Positions 33,593 to 44,841 of a stretch of 64,000 bases of DNA are shown here, piece after piece. Origin of the DNA: CAZABP01 sp964483245 (GTDB lineage: Bacteria > Planctomycetota > UBA1135 > UBA2386); the NCBI GenBank assembly GCA_964483245.1, contig CAZABP010000007.1, positions 1-64,000 of the forward strand, read 5' to 3'. The notes under the pieces are model-generated. The model was not told the origin of the DNA. It was given only the letters and a program-made list of their open reading frames with translations, and did no database searches. The translations under genes and the position numbers were made by a program. The stretch's first letter is position 1; each line of letters starts with the position of its first letter.

Positions 33593-35164
33593 CTACCTCC
33601 CCAGATCCACGAACACTCCGCCGTTCTCCTCCGCGAGGCTCTTCAAGAACGCCTTGTGGAACTCGCCGATCGCGATGGTGTGGAACACCATCTTGTAGTC
33701 CTGGTTCAACTCGACGACGGCCTTGCGGATCTCGTCGGTGTCGACCAGCTTGCCGACGCTGGGGCGGCCATCGCTGAGGAAGAAGACGGTGTCGATCTTG
33801 TTCTTCAGGGACGCCTTGCTGCCGGTCTGCGGACTGCTGGGCGGTGGCTCCTCGGGGTCGATCCCGAACGGAAACATCAGCGCCGCGAAGGTGTTGGTCT
33901 TGCCGGCCTCCAGGTTCGCCGAGCCGCCGAGACCGGCGCCGGCCAGGGCCTGCGCTTCGCTGCCGCCGATCGGCCGCAGGTTCTTCACCCAGGACTTGGC
34001 CGCGGTCTTGTTCACGATGTTGGCCGGGACGAGGAATTTCTTGAACGGCTTCACGTCGGTCGCGAATGAGACGACGTTGAACTCGACGTTCGGCCCGAGC
34101 CCGTCGATGGTGTTCAGCAGCTCGGTCTTGACGATCGTCAGCTTCATGAAGTTCTCGTATTGCCCGCCCTGGAACCGGGCAGTGTCGAGCACGAGGTCCT
34201 CCATCGAGCCGGAGACGTCGATGATGAACAGCACCTTGGTCGACGTGGTCGGGATCCCGCCGAACGTCGTCGTGTTCTCCTTCTTGCCGTAGAACGCGTC
34301 GCTGCGCTTGCGCGACTCGATCGCTTTGGCGAGCTCTTCGTCGGTCGGGATGCGCCAGTTGATCGACTGCAGTTTCTCCCACTGCGTCGCCCACTCGTCC
34401 GGGTCGGTCCCGAAGTCGAGGCTCGTGATCTTGAACAGGGCCTCGCCGGTCTCTTCGCGCAGGCGGCCGCCTTCGCGCATCAGCTCGATCAGCGGGTCGA
34501 TCGCGTCCTGGATGCGCAGCTTGGCGACGGCCTGCACGGCCGCGATCTTGACCTGCCACTCGCGGTCCTTCAGCAACGGCAGCACGAGCGGACCGAGCTC
34601 CTGCAGGCGCAGCGCACCGGTCGCATCGGTCGCAGCCATGCGCACGATCGCGTCCTTGTCCTGCAGCAGCGCGGCCAACGCCGGCTGCGCTTCGGCGCCG
34701 CCGATCTGGCCGAGCGCGCGCGCGACCGCGTAGCGGACGTTCGTCGGCGCCCGCTTGTCCTCGAGCACGAGCTGCACGAGGACCGGCCGGGCCGCCGGCA
34801 CCCGCGCGCCGCCGAGCACCTCGATCAGCTCCGCGCGCCGGTCCTGGTTCTTCTGCTTCGGATCGGCGACCTGCGCAATCATCGCCGCGAAGGTCGGCTC
34901 CTCCTGATAGGTCACCAACACGGCCTTGGCGGCGTTGCGGATCGCTTCGTCCCGGTCGTCGAGCAGCGCGACCAGCTCGAGCGCCGCCTCGGGGCAGTCG
35001 TTCCCCTTCAGCGTGTAGATCGCCTCGACGCGTTCGGCCGGCTCCTTGAACGAGCGGAAGAACTTCTTGAACGTCGCGACCGCCTCCAGCTCCTGCTCGG
35101 TCGTCTGTCCGGGCAGGCCGAGGGCGAAGCAACAGAGTGCGAGCAGCGGAAGGATTCGTCGCAT
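33593..35164 (-). CDS. Exported HEAT-repeat and von Willebrand A domain protein
   Basis: The 523-residue protein has a signal peptide (MRRILPLLALCCFALGLPGQ). Residues about 35-230 are HEAT-type repeats (for example VRYAVARALGQIGGAEAQPALAAL). A VWA domain follows at about 310-520, with an intact MIDAS motif DVSGSM and a later TVFFLSDGRPS strand. VWA domains bind protein partners through a metal ion. It is likely a periplasmic or surface adaptor. It lies on the same strand as fdnG, separated by the G-rich spacer; no functional link is proven. Confidence 0.82.
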   Translation of the reverse strand: MRRILPLLALCCFALGLPGQTTEQELEAVATFKKFFRSFKEPAERVEAIYTLKGNDCPEAALELVALLDDRDEAIRNAAKAVLVTYQEEPTFAAMIAQVADPKQKNQDRRAELIEVLGGARVPAARPVLVQLVLEDKRAPTNVRYAVARALGQIGGAEAQPALAALLQDKDAIVRMAATDATGALRLQELGPLVLPLLKDREWQVKIAAVQAVAKLRIQDAIDPLIELMREGGRLREETGEALFKITSLDFGTDPDEWATQWEKLQSINWRIPTDEELAKAIESRKRSDAFYGKKENTTTFGGIPTTSTKVLFIIDVSGSMEDLVLDTARFQGGQYENFMKLTIVKTELLNTIDGLGPNVEFNVVSFATDVKPFKKFLVPANIVNKTAAKSWVKNLRPIGGSEAQALAGAGLGGSANLEAGKTNTFAALMFPFGIDPEEPPPSSPQTGSKASLKNKIDTVFFLSDGRPSVGKLVDTDEIRKAVVELNQDYKMVFHTIAIGEFHKAFLKSLAEENGGVFVDLGR

Positions 35165-35210
35165 CAGCAGGTCGGGCGGGTGCGGCGGGGCGGGCGCAGG
35201 ATACCGGAGT

Positions 35211-35744
35211 TCACCTCCCGCGGCGCCACCAGGACAGCCCCTGATCGCGCAGCAGGCTGCGGTGGATCACCCCGAGGTCTTCGTATGCCTGCCGGACGGC
35301 CGCAGCCGACTGCGCCGGTGGAGCCGGTGCGATGCGCGGCTTCAGCGTGTAGATCAGTCGCCCCGCCAGCTCCGCCTCGATCAGCCACGGCAACCGGAGC
35401 TGCGCGCGCGCCAGGGCCAGCGAGGCGAGCAGGTTCTCGAGACTGGTCCGGCCCGGTCGCTCGTGGGCAGCGAACTGCACGAACGGGAAGGCACCCAGCT
35501 CCGGATCGGCGCCGCGCGACGTCATGAGTTCGAGGCCCGGCTGCGCGGCGATCCAGGTCGCCAGTCCGTGCAATCGCGGGTCGACGCCGAGGGCCTGGGC
35601 CTCACGCCGCAGCCTCAGCTCCTCGACCTGCTCCGCCGCACCGGACAGCGCGCCACACAGCCCGCACTCCTGGAGCACGGAGCCATCGGCGGCGGTGACC
35701 AGCGTGAGCTGGCCGCTGCCGCATTCGTCGCAGCGCGCGAACAC
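35211..35744 (-). CDS. Zinc-ribbon protein, function unknown
   Basis: The 177-residue protein starts at a GTG and opens with a zinc ribbon: C5-x2-C8 (CDEC) and C27-x2-C30 (CGLC). The rest is helical and rich in alanine and arginine, with no motif I recognise. The GTG start is accepted because the zinc ribbon begins only four residues later. The same-strand neighbours are the VWA protein downstream and the acidic membrane protein 33 bases upstream, so it may share their transcript. Confidence 0.7.
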   Translation of the reverse strand: MFARCDECGSGQLTLVTAADGSVLQECGLCGALSGAAEQVEELRLRREAQALGVDPRLHGLATWIAAQPGLELMTSRGADPELGAFPFVQFAAHERPGRTSLENLLASLALARAQLRLPWLIEAELAGRLIYTLKPRIAPAPPAQSAAAVRQAYEDLGVIHRSLLRDQGLSWWRRGR

Positions 35745-35776
35745 GACGGCAGGATAGCCGCCCGTGTGCGCGCGGA

Positions 35777-37690
35777 TCAGTTCCCGTCCGGCTTCGGTGG
35801 GGTCGAGGGATCGACCACCGGCTGCGGGCTGCGGATCTCGCTCAGCCGGTTCTCCGCCTGCTGCTGGATCCAGACGTCGGCCGAGTCGTCGGTCACGCGG
35901 TAGCCGGCGACCGATTCTTTGCCGATCTCCTCGATCGCCTTGATCGGGATCACGACCCGGCTCGAGCGCATCTCCAGGATGACCTCCCCATCGGCAGCGC
36001 CACCGAGCAGCCGTCCACTCAGCGTGTTGTTGTTGGACAGGCGCACGTAGGCCTTCTCCGCCATCTTCAGCCGCTCGTACTCGGCGGTGCCGACGATCGT
36101 CAGCAATTCGAGGTCGTCGTAGGCGAGCGTGACCTCGCCCTTCTCGAGGTGCAGCGTGACGAACGTCGACTCGACGATCTTGACGCGGCCGATGAAGAAG
36201 TTGCCGTTGTGCAGCTGCGCGAGCGCCTGCGTGCCGGTCACGATCCCCTGTGCAATCGCCGGCACCTGCGGGGACTTCGGACCCTGGTCCGGCAGCTTGC
36301 TGAACATGACGTCATCCCCGACCGGCAGCAGGGCCTGCGTGCCCTGCGCCTGCTCGGCCGGATCCACGGCAGCGACATCGACCGGCGGATACTGCGCCCC
36401 GAGGTCGCCCGGGTCGGTCGGCGGCAGCGGCCGCACATCACCGGACTCCGGCAGGTGCGTACCGAGCAGCGCGCGCAGCTTGCGGCCCGCTTCGCGGGCC
36501 AGCTCCTCGCGCGTCCGCGCGACCGGCGGCGTCGGATCCAGCTCGACGACCGGACGCGTGATCGGATCGACCAGCGGATCGCGCGGGTCCCGCGGCGGCT
36601 GCGGATCGGTGTCGGTGGGAGTTTCGATCGGATCCGGCACGAGCGGCGCCAGCTCGATCGGGTCCTGCCGCGGCCGGTCGATCTGGACGACCTCGGTCTG
36701 CTCCGGCTGCTGTTCGAGGAACGGCAGCCACTGCGAGATCTGTTGCCTGACCGGTTCGAACATCTCCGGCGAATACCAGTACGCCCCGCCGGCGCCAGCG
36801 ATCAGCATCGCAGCGACGCCCGCGACCCAGCGCAGGCGGCTGCGCCGGCGCGGCATCTCGTGCAGCGTGCCCCCGCCCGTGTCGGCGTCGGCGTAGGCCT
36901 CGGCGTAGTCGCCTTCCGCCTCGAGCTCCGGCTCCGGGTCGTCGTAGTCGCCGGCCGGCGCCATGCCTTCGGCCTGCTCCGCCTGCTCGGTGCCGGCATC
37001 CAGCTGCGTGATGTCGATGTCTTCCCAGCCCTCTTCCGGAGTGCCGCCGCTGCCGTCGTGTAGCAGCGAACCGCCCCCGGCTGCCGCTGCCTGCGCGTAT
37101 TCGGTGTCGCCGCCGGCGAACTCATCCTCCTGCGGCTCTTCGTCGACGAACGCGACGTCGTTCGGATCGAAGTCGATGTCGACCTCCTGCACCGCGTCGA
37201 GCGACGCCGGCAGCTCCTGCCCCTCGACCGGCAGGCCCATCTGCTCCGGGGTCAACTGCGCACCACCCCAGCTGCTCTCCGCGTGCTCCTGGAACGACGG
37301 CAGCTCGGTGTCGAACTCGCTCCCGGCGATCGGTGCCGCGAACAGCACGTCGTCGGCGTCCGGCGCACCCTGCGCGTGCCGCGTCGTCTGCGCGGCCGAC
37401 GACCACGGGTCCGCCAGCTCCTGCTGTTCCGCCGTCGGCTCCGCGTCGCCGTCACCGGCCGGCAGGTCGCCGAACAGCTCCGCTTCGTCCTCGGCCTCGG
37501 CCAGCTCGGCGGCGAACTCCTGCTCGTCCCCCCCGTCCGCATCCCCGCCCGGCGCACCGTGCGCAGGTCGCAGATGCCGAGGAAGCTCCTGTTCCTCCGC
37601 GCCGGAACCCGCGCCCTCGTCGAGACCTTCGACGACGAAGAAATCCTCTTCGAACAGATCGTCGTCTTCGTAGCCGTGATCGCCGGTCAT
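35777..37690 (-). CDS. Large acidic single-pass membrane protein with Sm-like segments
   Basis: The 637-residue protein starts at 37690, nine bases after GGAG. Residues 1-280 are extremely acidic and low-complexity (presumably cytoplasmic). One membrane helix follows at about 286-305, then a proline-rich outer linker. Near the C-terminus are two short beta-rich units, LHNGNFFIGRVKIVESTFVT and VRLSNNNTLSGRLLGGAADG, each followed by an I/V-rich strand, that look like Sm-fold strands. I do not recognise the family. It may be a membrane-spanning linker; a cytosolic partner binding the acidic tail is inference. Confidence 0.65.
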   Translation of the reverse strand: MTGDHGYEDDDLFEEDFFVVEGLDEGAGSGAEEQELPRHLRPAHGAPGGDADGGDEQEFAAELAEAEDEAELFGDLPAGDGDAEPTAEQQELADPWSSAAQTTRHAQGAPDADDVLFAAPIAGSEFDTELPSFQEHAESSWGGAQLTPEQMGLPVEGQELPASLDAVQEVDIDFDPNDVAFVDEEPQEDEFAGGDTEYAQAAAAGGGSLLHDGSGGTPEEGWEDIDITQLDAGTEQAEQAEGMAPAGDYDDPEPELEAEGDYAEAYADADTGGGTLHEMPRRRSRLRWVAGVAAMLIAGAGGAYWYSPEMFEPVRQQISQWLPFLEQQPEQTEVVQIDRPRQDPIELAPLVPDPIETPTDTDPQPPRDPRDPLVDPITRPVVELDPTPPVARTREELAREAGRKLRALLGTHLPESGDVRPLPPTDPGDLGAQYPPVDVAAVDPAEQAQGTQALLPVGDDVMFSKLPDQGPKSPQVPAIAQGIVTGTQALAQLHNGNFFIGRVKIVESTFVTLHLEKGEVTLAYDDLELLTIVGTAEYERLKMAEKAYVRLSNNNTLSGRLLGGAADGEVILEMRSSRVVIPIKAIEEIGKESVAGYRVTDDSADVWIQQQAENRLSEIRSPQPVVDPSTPPKPDGN

Positions 37691-37815
37691 GCCGCGGTCT
37701 CCTGGGGAGGCAACTCTCTCGGCCTCCCTATCGGCAGGATGGCGCCGGTGCATGAACCGCCCCCGCCGGCGCCGGCCGGAACCGGCCATGCCGGTGGGTC
37801 GCGTGCGTCCGCGGG

Positions 37816-39741
37816 CTATCCCGGATCCAGCGCCGCCAGCTCGATCGCGATCGGCGAGTTCGGCAGCAGCCGGCGGACCCCGCCGCGCAGCAACGTGAGC
37901 CCGAGCAGGTCGATGTGCTCGAGCAGCGGGATCAGGAATTTGCGGCTCGTCTCGAATGCGTCGCGCAGACCCGGGATGTCGAGCTCCCCACCGTGCGCGA
38001 GGCAGTTGCGCCGCACGGCCAGCAACGCCGTGCGCAACGTCGCAGCCGACCACAGGTGGTCGCCGATCGGCTCGAGCCGGCCTTCGTCGATTGCGCGGCT
38101 GGCCAGGCTCTCGAGCCGCGCGGCCGGCAGCCGCAGCTCGGTGGCCAGCTCCGCGCGCGTCGGCGGGCGGAACGCCAGCTCGTCGCAGCGGGCGACGATC
38201 CGCTCCAGGTCGCTCTGGTCCTGCGGCGGCAGCGGCCGCATCCGATCGACGAACAGCAGATTGCCGTGCGCAGCTGCGCGCACGCGGCCGGCCTGCTGCA
38301 GGCGGTCGAGCACGGCAGCCAGCAGCACCGGAGTCAGCGTGCGCGTCGTGCGCAGCGCGGCGCGGCGCACCGACGCCGCATGCGGGCGATCGCGCAGCAG
38401 CTTCGCCACGGAGTCGGCGAGCTCCCGTTCCGCGGCGGCGGTCGCTTCGATCGAGAAGATCCGATCACCGCGCTCGTGCACGTGCACGTCGGCGAGCTCC
38501 GGGACCAGCGCGCGCACATCCGCTTCGGTCTGCCCGAGCGCAGCCGCGAGTTCGCCCGGCGAGCGTCCGGCCGGTCCGGCCTGCTGGATCTCGGTGGCGA
38601 TCCGTTCGGCGAGGTTGCCGCCGGCGGCGCGCAGCTGACCGAGCTCGTCGTGCAGCGCGCGACGGCGGAGCTTCCCGGTGGCCTGCACCAGGCGCACGAC
38701 CTGGCCACCACCGACCGTGACCGGCGGTGTCTGCGTCCGCAGCAGGAACCGGTCCCCCGGCGCGCAGCAGCACGCCTCGTCGAGCTCGATCCGCGCGAGG
38801 CAGCGTTCCCCGGGCGTCAGCGCATCGCGGTCGAGCAGCACCAGCGAGCCGAGGGTCTCGGTCGTGCCGGTGTGGAACCGCATCGCATGCCGATGGCGGA
38901 TCGCCGGTGCGCGCGCCAGCAGCCGCAGCTCCAGATCCACCGTGGTGCCGGAGCCGAAGATCCCGGGCGCCGCCGCGACCTGGCCGCGGCGCACGCCGAG
39001 ATCGCGCGCATCCGGCACCGACAGCGCCGTCGAATGCCCGGCCTGCGCGACTTCCACCGCGCCACCGAACGCCTGCACTGCGCGCACGCGCGCGCGGCCG
39101 CCGCTCGGCAGGAACTCCACCTCGTCACCGATCCGCATCGTCCCGCTGACCGGCACGCCGGTGACGACGGTGCCAATCCCTTTGAGCTGGAACACGCGCT
39201 GGATCGGCATCCGGAACGGACCGGCCGCCTCGTGCGCTGGCGCCTCGAGCGCCATCGCTTCCAACCGGCGGCGGAACTCGTCGATGCCGTGACCGGTCAC
39301 GGTGCTGACCGGCACGATCGGCGCATCCTGCAGCGAGGTCCCTTGCAGCACCTCGCGCACCTCCTCGGCCGCCAACGTCCTGGTGTCCTCGTCGACGAGG
39401 TCGACCTTGGTCAACGCAACGAGCCCGCGGCGGACTTCGAGCAGGTCGAGGATGTCGAGGTGCTCACGCGTCTGCGGCATGACCCCGTCGTCGGCCGCGA
39501 CGACCAGGATTGCGAGGTCGAGGCTGGTGCAGCCGGCGACCATGTTGCGCACCAGCCGCTCGTGCCCCGGCACATCGATCATGCCGAGCAGGCGGCCGTC
39601 GGCGAGTCGCAGCGGCGCGAAGCCCAGGTCGATCGTCATGCCGCGCTCCTTCTCCTCCTTGAGCCGGTCGGGATCGATGCCGGTCAACGCGCGCACCAGC
39701 GAGCTCTTGCCGTGATCGATGTGGCCGGCGGTGCCGACCAT
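37816..39741 (-). CDS. selB: Selenocysteine-specific translation elongation factor SelB
   Basis: The 641-residue protein starts MVGTAGHIDHGKSSLVRALTGIDPDRL, the SelB form of the G1 loop, with IDVPGHERLVRNM (G3) and TKVD (G4). Three beta-barrel domains follow and then about 250 residues of winged-helix repeats that bind the SECIS hairpin. It delivers Sec-tRNA(Sec) to UGA codons marked by SECIS. Together with the UGA and SECIS in fdnG, 4.4 kb downstream on the same strand, it supports real selenocysteine decoding. selA, selC and selD are not in the window. Confidence 0.95.
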   Translation of the reverse strand: MVGTAGHIDHGKSSLVRALTGIDPDRLKEEKERGMTIDLGFAPLRLADGRLLGMIDVPGHERLVRNMVAGCTSLDLAILVVAADDGVMPQTREHLDILDLLEVRRGLVALTKVDLVDEDTRTLAAEEVREVLQGTSLQDAPIVPVSTVTGHGIDEFRRRLEAMALEAPAHEAAGPFRMPIQRVFQLKGIGTVVTGVPVSGTMRIGDEVEFLPSGGRARVRAVQAFGGAVEVAQAGHSTALSVPDARDLGVRRGQVAAAPGIFGSGTTVDLELRLLARAPAIRHRHAMRFHTGTTETLGSLVLLDRDALTPGERCLARIELDEACCCAPGDRFLLRTQTPPVTVGGGQVVRLVQATGKLRRRALHDELGQLRAAGGNLAERIATEIQQAGPAGRSPGELAAALGQTEADVRALVPELADVHVHERGDRIFSIEATAAAERELADSVAKLLRDRPHAASVRRAALRTTRTLTPVLLAAVLDRLQQAGRVRAAAHGNLLFVDRMRPLPPQDQSDLERIVARCDELAFRPPTRAELATELRLPAARLESLASRAIDEGRLEPIGDHLWSAATLRTALLAVRRNCLAHGGELDIPGLRDAFETSRKFLIPLLEHIDLLGLTLLRGGVRRLLPNSPIAIELAALDPG

Positions 39742-39790
39742 GACCGGATGGATCGCGCGGTGCGCGAGCGGAGTGCCGCCCACGGTCAGA

Positions 39791-40507
39791 CTACTCCGAC
39801 GGGTACAGGATCCGCTGACAGGACTTGCACTGCACGACTGCCGTGCCGCCGAGCAGGCGGGCATGGTCGGACGTCGTGACCTTGGTGTAGCAGCCCTGGC
39901 AGACGGACACGTTGCCGCTGATCTGCGCCGCGGCGATCGCGAGGCCGTCGCGCGCCCCGAACAGCCGCTCGTACAGCTCGAGCAGGTCGCGCGGGATCCC
40001 TTCCAGCAGCGCCGGCCGTCCGGTCGCCTTCCGCTCGATCGCCTGCTTGCGCGTGGCGACGAGGTCCGCCGCCTCGCGTTGGAAGCCGGCGAACACGCGC
40101 TCCTCCTCGGCGTACGCACTCCCGGCCCGGTCGGCGACGGCGCGCAGCTGTTCGAGTTGCTCGAGCAGCGCCAGGCCCTCCTCCTCCATCTTGCTGCGCT
40201 CCTTCTTGACCGACTCGATCTGGAACAGCGTCGCCTGGTACTCGGCGTTGCTCTTGACCGCGTTCAGCCGCGCGTCGAGCTTCTTGATCTCGTCATCGGC
40301 CTGCTGCACGCCCTTGTCGAGGGTCCTGCTCTGCACTTCGGCGTGCTGCAGCGCCTCGCGCGCCTGCTCGTGTTCGGTGCGGGCGCGCTGCAACTGCCGG
40401 CCGCGGCGCTGCTCCTCGGCCGGCACCGAATCGAGTTCCCGGCGCATGCGCGCCAGCTCCTGGTCGAGGGCCTGCAGGCGCAGCAGCTTGGCGAGGTCTG
40501 GATGCAA
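39791..40507 (-). CDS. C4-type zinc-ribbon coiled-coil protein (COG1579)
   Basis: The 238-residue protein is a long antiparallel coiled coil (about residues 5-170) followed by a C-terminal zinc ribbon, CQGCYTKV then CKSCQRILYPSE. This matches the COG1579/zf-RING_7 family, often annotated as a putative nucleic-acid-binding protein. The apparent start is TTG at 40507, which puts the usual family LLRLQALDQELARM near the N-terminus; the ribosome site is poor. It ends 49 bases before the selB start. Confidence 0.88.
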   Translation of the reverse strand: MHPDLAKLLRLQALDQELARMRRELDSVPAEEQRRGRQLQRARTEHEQAREALQHAEVQSRTLDKGVQQADDEIKKLDARLNAVKSNAEYQATLFQIESVKKERSKMEEEGLALLEQLEQLRAVADRAGSAYAEEERVFAGFQREAADLVATRKQAIERKATGRPALLEGIPRDLLELYERLFGARDGLAIAAAQISGNVSVCQGCYTKVTTSDHARLLGGTAVVQCKSCQRILYPSE

Positions 40508-40633
40508 TGCGGCGGGCGGCGGAGTTGGGGGCAGGGCAGTCTAGGGTGCGCCCGCGGAATGTCGAGGCCGCTGCGGTACGCCGCGCGGCACGCACGCCGG
40601 TGCCGCGCCGGCCGCGTACCCGCGCACCGCGGC

Positions 40634-42367
<1,734 letters not shown>

Positions 42368-42575
42368 CTGGGGGTCGGTTGCGCGGGATTAGGGGCTCGG
42401 AACTCGGGATGCCGCGGCTGTCCTCGTGCGCTGCAGCAGCGGCAGCTACGACGACAGATCGATGGCGTTGGGGGTAGCCGCCTCGCGGCAGCGGGAACGT
42501 GGAGAGAGATACGTCGGACGACGCCGGGGGGATCGGCCGGAGTTGAAGGCGGAGAATGATACCCGCGCGGATCCC

Positions 42576-44390
42576 TCACGCATCCCGCAGGAGCGTCAGA
42601 TACCGCTGGGTCAGCTCTTGCACCCTCGCCTGGTCTCCGGCCGCCTCGGCCTGCCGCAGCTCGACGCGGGCCTTTTGGGCCTGCTCCCGCGCCTGCGCAA
42701 GGCGCAGGCCGCGGACCGCCGCTCGGAACGAGAGTTCCGGGTCCGCGGACGCCTGCCCGCGGGTGTGCGCATCGGCGACCAGGGCGCTCAGGGCTGGCTG
42801 GCCGGCGGCAGCCGTGAACGCCCGCTGTTGGACCTGCTCCGGGCGCGCCTCCCCGCCGGCGACCGCGCCCCGGATCGCCACCACCACGGCCTGCAGCCCC
42901 GGATCCTGGAGGAGCCCATCCGGCAGCTCGGCGACCAGCTCCGGCCGGTGCAGCAGGCTGGCCAGGACCTCCGCCTCCGCCTGCAGGCCGGGGCTGACCG
43001 CTGCCGCCGGCGCGGCGCCGGTGGCTGGCGCCCCCGGGCCCGCGCCCGCAGCAGGTGCCGGCCCGGTCCCCGCGCGCTCGACCTGCGGGCGCAGACGGCG
43101 CCGCAGCGCGCGCACCAGCAGCTCCGGCGGCAAGCCCAGCTGGCCCGCCATCCGGCCGAGCATGACCTGCCGCACCGCATCCTGGCCCACGCCCGCCAGG
43201 ATGCCCGCGCACTCCGCCAGCGCCGGCTCGACCTGCGCTTCGTGCGACCAGTCGTGCCGCTCGCGCAGCAGCCGGAACCAGACCGCCATCGCGTCCTCTG
43301 CGGCATCGATGCGCTGGCGCAGGTCGGCGCGCCCGGCTTCGACCGCGGCGGCGTCCAGCCCTGGGCGTGCCGCGACGCGATCGGCCGGGTCGGTCCCTTC
43401 CGGCAGCAACGCGATCCGCAGCTCGAGACCGGAACCGGCCAGCTCGCGGAACGCGCGGTCGGCGGCACGCCGGCCGGCCGCGTCTCCGTCGAACAGCAAC
43501 ACGATCCCGCCGTCCGGTCCCCCGGCATACCGCTGCAGCTGGCGCACGTGATCGCTGGTCAGCGCCGTGCCGAGCGTCGCCACCGCGCCGGTGAAGCCGG
43601 CGAGATGGCAGGCGATCACGTCGGTGTATCCCTCCATGACCACGATGCGCCGCGTCCCGGCGCGTTTGACGTGGTCGAGACCGAACAGCAGCTTGCGCTT
43701 GTTGAAGAACGGCGACTCCGGCGAGTTCAGGTACTTCGGCTTCTGATCGCCGAGCACGCGCCCACCGAACGCGACGACGCGCCCGCGCTCATCCACGATC
43801 GGAAACATCACGCGCCCGCGGAACGGCTCGCTGTGATCCTGACGCAGCAGCCCCGCCTGCTCGAGCAGCGCAAACGGCAACTGCTGCCGCCGGGCGAACT
43901 CGAGCAGCCTGCCTTGCGCCAACGGATGCCAGCCGATCCCAAACGGGAGCACGGCGTCGCTGAGACCGCGGCGCTGCAAGTACGCGCGCGCCTCGCCGCC
44001 GGACGGGCCGGCGAGCTCCTGCGCGAAGAATCGGCGCACGTGATCCAGCGCCTGCGCAGGATCCGGCCCGCGTGGCTGGCTGCGTTCGCCGCGGAACATC
44101 CCTTCGACCGGGATGCCGGCGCGCGCGGCGAGCCGCTCGCAGGTCTCGCGGAAGGTCCAGCCTTCGCGCTCCATCAGGAATGTGAACAGGTCGCCGGCCT
44201 TCTGGCAGCCGAAGCACTTCCAGTGTTGTGAGTCGGGCCAGACCGTGAACGACGGCGTCTTCTCCTGGTGGAACGGACACAGCGCAACCAACACGCGCCC
44301 GCGCCGCTGCAGCGGGACGTACGACTCGATCAGCGCGACGAGGTCGTTCGCCTCCTTGATGCGCTGCTTGATCGATTCGAATGAGGTCAT
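42576..44390 (-). CDS. dnaG: DNA primase DnaG
   Basis: The 604-residue primase has the N-terminal CHC2 zinc finger (CPFHQEKTPSF then HWKCFGCQKAGD). A catalytic core follows with the TOPRIM motifs VVMEGYTDVIA and LLFDGDAAG, then a C-terminal helicase-binding helical domain. A proline/alanine/glycine-rich linker lies around residue 460. The start at 44390 (MTSFESIKQRIKEANDLVALI) matches the family. It makes RNA primers at the replication fork. Confidence 0.96.
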   Translation of the reverse strand: MTSFESIKQRIKEANDLVALIESYVPLQRRGRVLVALCPFHQEKTPSFTVWPDSQHWKCFGCQKAGDLFTFLMEREGWTFRETCERLAARAGIPVEGMFRGERSQPRGPDPAQALDHVRRFFAQELAGPSGGEARAYLQRRGLSDAVLPFGIGWHPLAQGRLLEFARRQQLPFALLEQAGLLRQDHSEPFRGRVMFPIVDERGRVVAFGGRVLGDQKPKYLNSPESPFFNKRKLLFGLDHVKRAGTRRIVVMEGYTDVIACHLAGFTGAVATLGTALTSDHVRQLQRYAGGPDGGIVLLFDGDAAGRRAADRAFRELAGSGLELRIALLPEGTDPADRVAARPGLDAAAVEAGRADLRQRIDAAEDAMAVWFRLLRERHDWSHEAQVEPALAECAGILAGVGQDAVRQVMLGRMAGQLGLPPELLVRALRRRLRPQVERAGTGPAPAAGAGPGAPATGAAPAAAVSPGLQAEAEVLASLLHRPELVAELPDGLLQDPGLQAVVVAIRGAVAGGEARPEQVQQRAFTAAAGQPALSALVADAHTRGQASADPELSFRAAVRGLRLAQAREQAQKARVELRQAEAAGDQARVQELTQRYLTLLRDA

Positions 44391-44496
44391 CGCGCGTACC
44401 GCCGCCGACTGATCGGGACGATAGCATCCGGTGCGGCGCGGACGCTGTGGCAGGTGGCCGCGCCGCTGCGATCCCGACCACAGGGACGATCCATCC

Positions 44497-44841
44497 TCAA
44501 CCGTCGAGAACCAACAGCGCCAGCGTCTCGTCGCCGACGAAGTGAGCGATCCGAGACCGCGCCATGCGCAGGCGGTCGACAATCTCCGAGTTGGTCAGGT
44601 TGTGTCCGGCGAGATAGACGACCTTTGGTGGAGCACCATGCAGCACGCTGAGGCGCTCGAAGTCCTCATCGCGTGTGAGAAGCACGAGGCGGTTGGCTCG
44701 AGCGTGGTCCCAGACCGCTCGATCACTCGCACCGGTTCCGATGCTCGCGCGAACGTGCGTCGAGCCGGGGTATTCCGCGCAGAGCCGACCGAGGATGGCC
44801 TCTGACAGATTCTCGTCCAAGAGGAGTCGGATCCCGGTCAT
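44497..44841 (-). CDS. DUF5615 family PIN-like toxin
   Basis: The 114-residue protein has the PIN-like (Mut7-C-type) acidic residues in RLLLDENLSEAIL and VLLTRDEDFERL, the pattern of DUF5615. These are predicted RNases acting as toxins. Its ATG overlaps the stop of the DUF433 gene just upstream (ATGA), the typical antitoxin-toxin order. It sits between rsmA and dnaG. Confidence 0.88.
   Translation of the reverse strand: MTGIRLLLDENLSEAILGRLCAEYPGSTHVRASIGTGASDRAVWDHARANRLVLLTRDEDFERLSVLHGAPPKVVYLAGHNLTNSEIVDRLRMARSRIAHFVGDETLALLVLDG

Noticed and set aside
42368..42575. The 208-base dnaG-rpoD spacer as a gene or riboswitch
   Set aside because: No reading frame or clear structure; it most likely holds an rpoD promoter that I cannot define.
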